Shown here piece by piece: positions 7,219 to 9,743 of a stretch of 9,743 nucleotides of DNA; the stretch's first letter is position 1; each line of letters starts with the position of its first letter. The position numbers and the translations under genes were made by a program. This stretch comes from Sneathiella sp. (GTDB lineage Bacteria; Pseudomonadota; Alphaproteobacteria; Sneathiellales; Sneathiellaceae). The stretch spans positions 1-9,743 of the forward strand of contig NVRR01000100.1 in NCBI GenBank assembly GCA_002732675.1, written 5' to 3'. Below the pieces are notes generated by a model. That model ran no database searches and was not told the origin of the DNA. It saw only the letters and a program-made list of their open reading frames with translations.

Positions 7219-7726
7219 GTGCCATTTCGCAAAATTTTTCTCTATAAGTTTGAAATGCTTGAATTGCAGGAGGGCCGTGAATTTAGACCAGTTCCTGTTC
7301 TTAAGGACAATATTAAAAGGTTACCCGATCCCGAGAGGTTGTATGTATTGCAGTTTAAAGGGGGCCCTCTGGCAAATGCCGATCCGACGGTCGCCTCAAT
7401 GAAGACAGCACCCTGAAAGAAGTCAAGCTCACAACAAATACTCAGGGAGATGAGGCTTTAGACGCAATCGAGAAACAAGTCACCGCGGTTCAGGCGGAAC
7501 GGGAAAAACGAAAAACCGAGAAGTAGGCAACCTTACCACTCAGGATAGGTTTTTGATCAGTTATTATGACGCAAAAATCGCGGCAGACCAGGCACAGCTG
7601 GAATATGATGCACAGGCATCTCCTTCAGTTGTTGATAAGAGTAAGCTGGAGCTTGCCAATCGAAAGGCAAATATCGCCGCCCGCAATGCAGGGGAAACTC
7701 TACCTTACTCGAATATTGGGAGTTAG
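7219..7726 (+). pseudogene. Decayed gene spread over three frames, product unrecognised
   Basis: Three consecutive protein-like stretches follow one another in different frames. The first (about 7219-7413) contains PVLKDNIKRLPDPERLYVLQ and stops at 7414. The second (from about 7395) contains LNEDSTLKEVKLTT and EALDAIEKQVTAVQAEREK and stops at 7524. The third (about 7530-7723) contains FLISYYDAKIAADQAQLEYD and LELANRKANIAARNAG and stops at 7724. Each junction is a shift of the same sense. Together they read like one helical protein of at least 165 residues broken by two frameshifts. The first frame is open upstream to about 7113 without an ATG, so the 5' end may also be lost. I do not recognise the family. 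Alternatively these are chance open stretches in non-coding DNA. Confidence 0.45.
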
Positions 7727-7746
7727 AGGATTAAGTGTCACCAGTA

Positions 7747-7764
7747 TTTGCACTTAAGTGCAAA
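7747..7764. repeat. 18-bp perfect palindrome
   Basis: TTTGCACTTAAGTGCAAA is fully self-complementary without a spacer. It is 10 bp from the right pair of 13-nt-period repeats and about 100 bp from the attR-like site. With no loop it looks more like a dimeric protein binding site than a terminator. It may have served an excisionase or regulator of the lost element. Confidence 0.6.
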
Positions 7765-7773
7765 CCCTCTGGA

Positions 7774-7796
7774 CTGGCACAAATATCTGATACAGA
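7774..7796 (+). repeat. Degenerate pair of CTGGTACAGA-type repeats (right)
   Basis: CTGGCACAAA (7774-7783) and CTGATACAGA (7787-7796) begin 13 nt apart, the same period as the pair at 4546-4568. The first matches CTGGTACAGA at 8 of 10 positions and the second at 9 of 10. They lie 71 nt inside the attR-like site, as expected for the second set of recombinase arm sites. Confidence 0.5.
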
Positions 7797-7852
7797 ATTA
7801 GGGCTCGCAAAGAGGCACCCTAGCTATAGCCCTTTGATATAAAAGCGGCGGA

Positions 7853-7864
7853 AAAACGCGGCGG
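7853..7864 (+). repeat. 12-nt direct repeat AAAACGCGGCGG, right copy
   Basis: Exact copy of 4526-4537, in the same orientation, ending two bases before the attR-like site. It is partly repeated just upstream as AAAAGCGGCGGAAA (7841-7854). Confidence 0.5.
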
Positions 7865-7866
7865 TA

Positions 7867-7885
7867 TCGAACCGATCCTCCGCCA
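7867..7885 (+). repeat. attR-like remnant of the tRNA-Ser 3' end
   Basis: TCGAACCGATCCTCCGCCA matches the tRNA-Ser 3' end (4417-4438) apart from a 3-nt gap and one transition, and both are followed by a pyrimidine-rich stretch (CTTTC or TTTTTC). No other tRNA parts surround it, so it is a partial copy and not a second tRNA gene. It marks the likely right end of the element. Confidence 0.6.
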
Positions 7886-8148
7886 TTTTTCTATATATTA
7901 CAATATCTTACGAGTATTATTTATATTGCCTTGAAACGGAAGGCATGTGTTAAATCCATATGACTATTTAGCCAGGTCAGCACAGGTTCTCCGTCCATTA
8001 TTATCGGGAATAGAACGAGATTAACTATTTCCAGAAAACGAGCTGAGAACAACCGTAATCTATTCTCCTATGGGCGAAAATTACGGGTAAATACCGTGAT
8101 AAGCAAGCGGGTATAAAAACGCCGCCGATAAACCATGCAAGCGATTTG
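7886..8148. other. Non-coding stretch, nothing recognised
   Basis: About 260 AT-rich bases beyond the attR-like site hold no credible gene. Only minor symmetry is visible: GCCTT/AAGGC (7929-7945) around a 7-nt loop, and ACGG/CCGT around 8080-8098. It may be the original sequence downstream of tRNA-Ser before insertion. Confidence 0.5.
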
Positions 8149-8177
8149 AGATTGTGTGCTATAAGAGTGCACAATCT
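8149..8177. promoter_or_regulatory. Inverted repeat AGATTGTG/CACAATCT, candidate operator
   Basis: AGATTGTG (8149-8156) and CACAATCT (8170-8177) are perfect 8-nt inverted repeats around 13 nt. The right arm lies in GTGCACAAT (8167-8175), which recurs at 8265-8273, and TTGCACACGA follows at 8178-8187. The shared core TTGTGCAC suggests binding sites of one regulator. Confidence 0.4.
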
Positions 8178-8250
8178 TGCACACGATCATGCGTGCCTGT
8201 CCTGATACAGATCGGACTGGCAGAAAAACCTACAGATAACTGGTTCTGAA

Positions 8251-8278
8251 GGTCTTAATAAGTCGTGCACAATAGACC
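8251..8278. promoter_or_regulatory. GGTCT/AGACC inverted repeat around a TCGTGCACAA site
   Basis: GGTCT (8251-8255) and AGACC (8274-8278) flank TCGTGCACAA (8263-8272), which differs from the perfect palindrome TTGTGCACAA at one base. It is a further copy of the GTGCACAAT word seen at 8167-8175. Confidence 0.35.
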
Positions 8279-8292
8279 TACTGACCAACATT

Positions 8293-8310
8293 AACGCGGT
8301 GCTCCGCGTT
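8293..8310 (+). repeat. Strong 7-bp hairpin AACGCGG-TGCT-CCGCGTT
   Basis: A perfect GC-rich stem with a 4-nt loop, followed by only two T residues and then CC. It forms a tandem set with the hairpin at 8317-8339. It could be part of a leader, an attenuator or a small RNA. Confidence 0.5.
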
Positions 8311-8316
8311 TCCTCA

Positions 8317-8339
8317 GGAAGAGCTGATACCGCTCTTTT
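8317..8339 (+). terminator. Terminator-like hairpin AAGAGC-TGATACC-GCTCTT plus T-tract
   Basis: A 6-bp perfect stem (8319-8324/8332-8337), extendable by two G-U pairs, ends in a short run of four Ts (8336-8339). It is a weak intrinsic terminator candidate. Lying 150 nt upstream of the DUF1611 gene and just after another hairpin, it could end a short upstream transcript or act in attenuation. Confidence 0.35.
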
Positions 8340-8348
8340 CGTGTACCC

Positions 8349-8382
8349 CCGGTGCGTATATGCACGGTGTTTGTGATCACAA
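8349..8382. promoter_or_regulatory. Hairpin plus 12-bp palindrome TTGTGATCACAA, candidate operator
   Basis: CC(G)GTGC/GCACGG around GTATAT (8349-8367) is followed by the perfect palindrome TTGTGATCACAA (8371-8382), 106 nt before the DUF1611 start. It resembles TTGTGCACAA at 8263-8272 with an extra AT step in the middle. The half-site TTGTG recurs across the region, as expected of a GntR-type or similar dimeric regulator. The regulator itself is not in the window. Confidence 0.45.
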
Positions 8383-8488
8383 GTGCAGCCCAGTTGCAAT
8401 TGTCGTCGCTAACACGCCCCAAAAAAACGGCAGTCACCTCGTCAGCACGATCCCGTAGCTGGCACTAAGTGACCTTCAAGGAACTATT

Positions 8489-9688
8489 ATGTCTTCTATA
8501 ATACATCTAGAACAGCCGCAGCCGTCTGGCCGCGAAAATCAACACGCCCTTATTAAGGGTTCTGGATCGACGGTCACATTTCCGCCTCGTAACATCCCAA
8601 GATCTAACAACACCGCAATCGTATATTGCGAAGGTAATTTCGGCGCCATTGATGGCAAGACGGCCAACGGATTGGTTCGGCACTCGGAAAAATATGAGAT
8701 CCTTTCGGTCATTGATAGCAAAAAGGCCGGCCTAGACGCCGGCGTGGCACTCGGAGATGAGCCGAACGGTATACCTATTTGCCGCGACCTCACCGAAGCA
8801 CTGGCATTTGCGAAAGCCCTGCCAGGGTATTTTATATTTGGAATGGCACCAGCAAGCGGAATGCTATCGACATATGAGCGCGGTCTCGTGATCGAGGCAA
8901 TGAACCATGGAATGAACATTGTGAATGGTCTGCACGAATTCCTCAACGATGACCCCGTATTCGCGGCAGCTTGCCTTTCCAACAACGTCTCTATTCTGGA
9001 TATCCGCAAACCCCGCGACAAAAAAGACCTGCGCATGTTCAGCGGCAGGATAGCCGAGGTCACTTGTCCCAGAATTGCCGTGCTCGGCACGGATTGTGCC
9101 ATAGGCAAGCGTACAACAGCGACCATTCTGACACGGGCGCTGAACGAATATGGTGTGAAAGCGGTGATGATTGGCACGGGCCAGACCGGAATAATTCAAG
9201 GCGCGCGATACGGCATCGCGCTTGATGCTATTCCATCCCAGTTTTGCTCCGGTGAATTGGAAGCCACGATCGTTGAGGCCTTCGAAGCCGAAAGCCCGGA
9301 TATCATAATTGTCGAGGGTCAGGGCGCACTCAGTCACCCAGCATTTTCAACATCATCCTTCATTCTGCGCGGCACCTGCCCTGACGGTGTCGTGCTCCAG
9401 CATGCGCCCGGACGCATCAACCGCTGTGACTTTGACCAAATGCCGATGCCAACACCTGCCAGTGAGGTTAATCTGATCGAGACCTTTTCCGACACCAAGG
9501 TCATCGGGCTTACAATCAACCATGAGAACATGACTGATGACGACGTTGATATGGCGATCAACTCTTATGAAAAAGAGCTGGGCATTCCCGTAACCGATGC
9601 GCTCACAAGGTCACCTGATCACCTGGTAGAGATGGTTCTTGTCTCTTTCCCGCAGCTTAGGAAGAAGTCGGTTGGCACTCTCAATTGA
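8489..9688 (+). CDS. DUF1611 (DgcN-like) P-loop protein
   Basis: A 399-aa cytoplasmic protein of the DUF1611 family. The described member DgcN acts as a D-glutamate N-acetyltransferase in a D-glutamate catabolic pathway; other members are unassigned. An N-terminal Rossmann-like domain covers about 42-187 (TAIVYCEGNFG, FIFGMAPASG, NIVNGLHEFL). A C-terminal P-loop domain covers about 195-390, with GTDCAIGKRTT (200-210), the family signature, then IGTGQTGIIQGARYG (228-242), IIIVEGQGALSHPAF (272-286) and the LQHAPGR segment (303-309). About 40 N-terminal residues precede the first domain and look low in structure, making it somewhat longer than typical DgcN proteins. The ATG at 8489 has AAGGAA (8478-8483) upstream. 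Its stop overlaps the next start, a PLP racemase-like gene, so a D-amino-acid role is plausible. The actual substrate is not shown. Confidence 0.88.
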   Translation: MSSIIHLEQPQPSGRENQHALIKGSGSTVTFPPRNIPRSNNTAIVYCEGNFGAIDGKTANGLVRHSEKYEILSVIDSKKAGLDAGVALGDEPNGIPICRDLTEALAFAKALPGYFIFGMAPASGMLSTYERGLVIEAMNHGMNIVNGLHEFLNDDPVFAAACLSNNVSILDIRKPRDKKDLRMFSGRIAEVTCPRIAVLGTDCAIGKRTTATILTRALNEYGVKAVMIGTGQTGIIQGARYGIALDAIPSQFCSGELEATIVEAFEAESPDIIIVEGQGALSHPAFSTSSFILRGTCPDGVVLQHAPGRINRCDFDQMPMPTPASEVNLIETFSDTKVIGLTINHENMTDDDVDMAINSYEKELGIPVTDALTRSPDHLVEMVLVSFPQLRKKSVGTLN

Positions 9689-9743
9689 CCACCCCGCGCC
9701 TCGAGATTGATCTTGCCAAAATCCCCAGGTTCAACGAATCTGA
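9685..9743 (+). CDS. Probable alanine/ornithine-racemase-family PLP protein, 5' end only
   Basis: A TTG at 9685 overlaps the DUF1611 stop (TTGA), and the frame stays open to the window end for 19 codons. The peptide starts TTPRLEIDLAKI, which strongly resembles the N-terminus of fold-type III PLP enzymes of the alanine racemase family ('PRLEIDL.KI..N'). The PLP lysine lies beyond the window. No in-frame ATG or GTG lies nearby and no well-placed ribosome-binding site is visible, so translation is probably coupled to the DUF1611 gene. The family call rests on about 12 residues. Confidence 0.55.
   Translation, partial: MTTPRLEIDLAKIPRFNES

Larger units (their letters stand above)
4417..7885. 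mobile_element. Decayed integrative element inserted at the tRNA-Ser 3' end
   Basis: Inferred element, bounded on the left by the tRNA 3' end (attL, 4417-4438) and on the right by a near copy (7867-7885). The right copy is identical except for a 3-nt deletion and one C-to-T change. Inside the left end are two CTGGTACAGA repeats and the N-terminus of an integrase; inside the right end is a decayed version of the same repeat pair. Cargo is one intact chemoreceptor gene and a frameshifted gene remnant. Base composition in between looks clearly more AT-rich than the flanking minus-strand operon. With almost all of the integrase gone, the element should not be able to move by itself. The boundaries rest on the repeats; the history is inference. 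Confidence 0.65.

Noticed and set aside
7487..7510. Walker-A-like GSGGTGKT in one frame
   Set aside because: No ATP-binding protein context follows, the frame has no start codon upstream of it, and a different frame over the same bases reads as a more natural helical protein.
7800..7833. AGGGCT/AGCCCT hairpin as a terminator
   Set aside because: The loop is 22 nt and only three Ts follow, so it is too weak to call.
8070..8078. ATGGGCGAA, identical to the start of the integrase remnant at 4581
   Set aside because: Only nine bases match, the frame stops after six codons, and no repeat pair precedes it. Chance is sufficient.
8371..8382. CRP/FNR site
   Set aside because: TGTGA and TCACA halves are fused with no 6-bp spacer, so it does not fit a CRP operator; kept only as a palindrome for an unknown regulator.
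8539..9177. Long minus-strand ORF (212 codons) opposite the DUF1611 gene
   Set aside because: It is the complement of a clear family member with conserved motifs and shows no family features itself.

Overview
The window looks like chromosomal DNA of an alphaproteobacterium. The minus-strand order mltB-rlpA-dac-tmk-holB, the residue patterns in these proteins and the HAMP/MCP style all fit that class; a marine or rhodospirillalean relative is a guess. No 16S or other species-level marker is present.

Left part (1-4348, minus strand): a compact cell-wall and replication operon. It is transcribed in the order mltB (GH103 lytic transglycosylase), rlpA (lipoprotein with RlpA and SPOR domains), a PBP5-type D-Ala-D-Ala carboxypeptidase, tmk (dTMP kinase) and holB (DNA polymerase III delta' subunit, cut by the window edge). 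A candidate promoter lies upstream of mltB. RlpA carries Ala where the family usually has an acidic residue in its active-site motif.

Middle part (4349-7885): a tRNA-Ser(UGA) gene followed by what reads as a decayed integrative element. The last 22 nt of the tRNA recur in slightly degraded form at 7867-7885. Just inside each end is a pair of direct repeats with a 13-nt period (CTGGTACAGA type). The left end keeps only the first 30 codons of a tyrosine-type integrase. The cargo is one intact chemoreceptor gene (mcp), more AT-rich than the flanking genes, plus a gene remnant spread over three reading frames, an 18-bp perfect palindrome and a nested inverted repeat of about 73 nt.

Right part (7886-9743): about 600 bp of non-coding DNA rich in inverted repeats, then a two-gene plus-strand unit. 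The first gene encodes a DUF1611 (DgcN-like) P-loop protein. The second overlaps its stop codon and begins like a fold-type III PLP alanine/ornithine-racemase-family enzyme, but it runs off the window. DUF1611 proteins of the DgcN type work in D-glutamate catabolism, so this pair may be a D-amino-acid metabolic module. It would differ from the described DgcN/DgcA pair because the partner looks like a PLP racemase. Palindromes of the TTGTG(C/AT)ACAA kind upstream are candidate operators.

The points most worth following are the DUF1611/racemase pair with its operator cluster, the attL/attR remnant carrying a chemoreceptor, and the RlpA active-site substitution.
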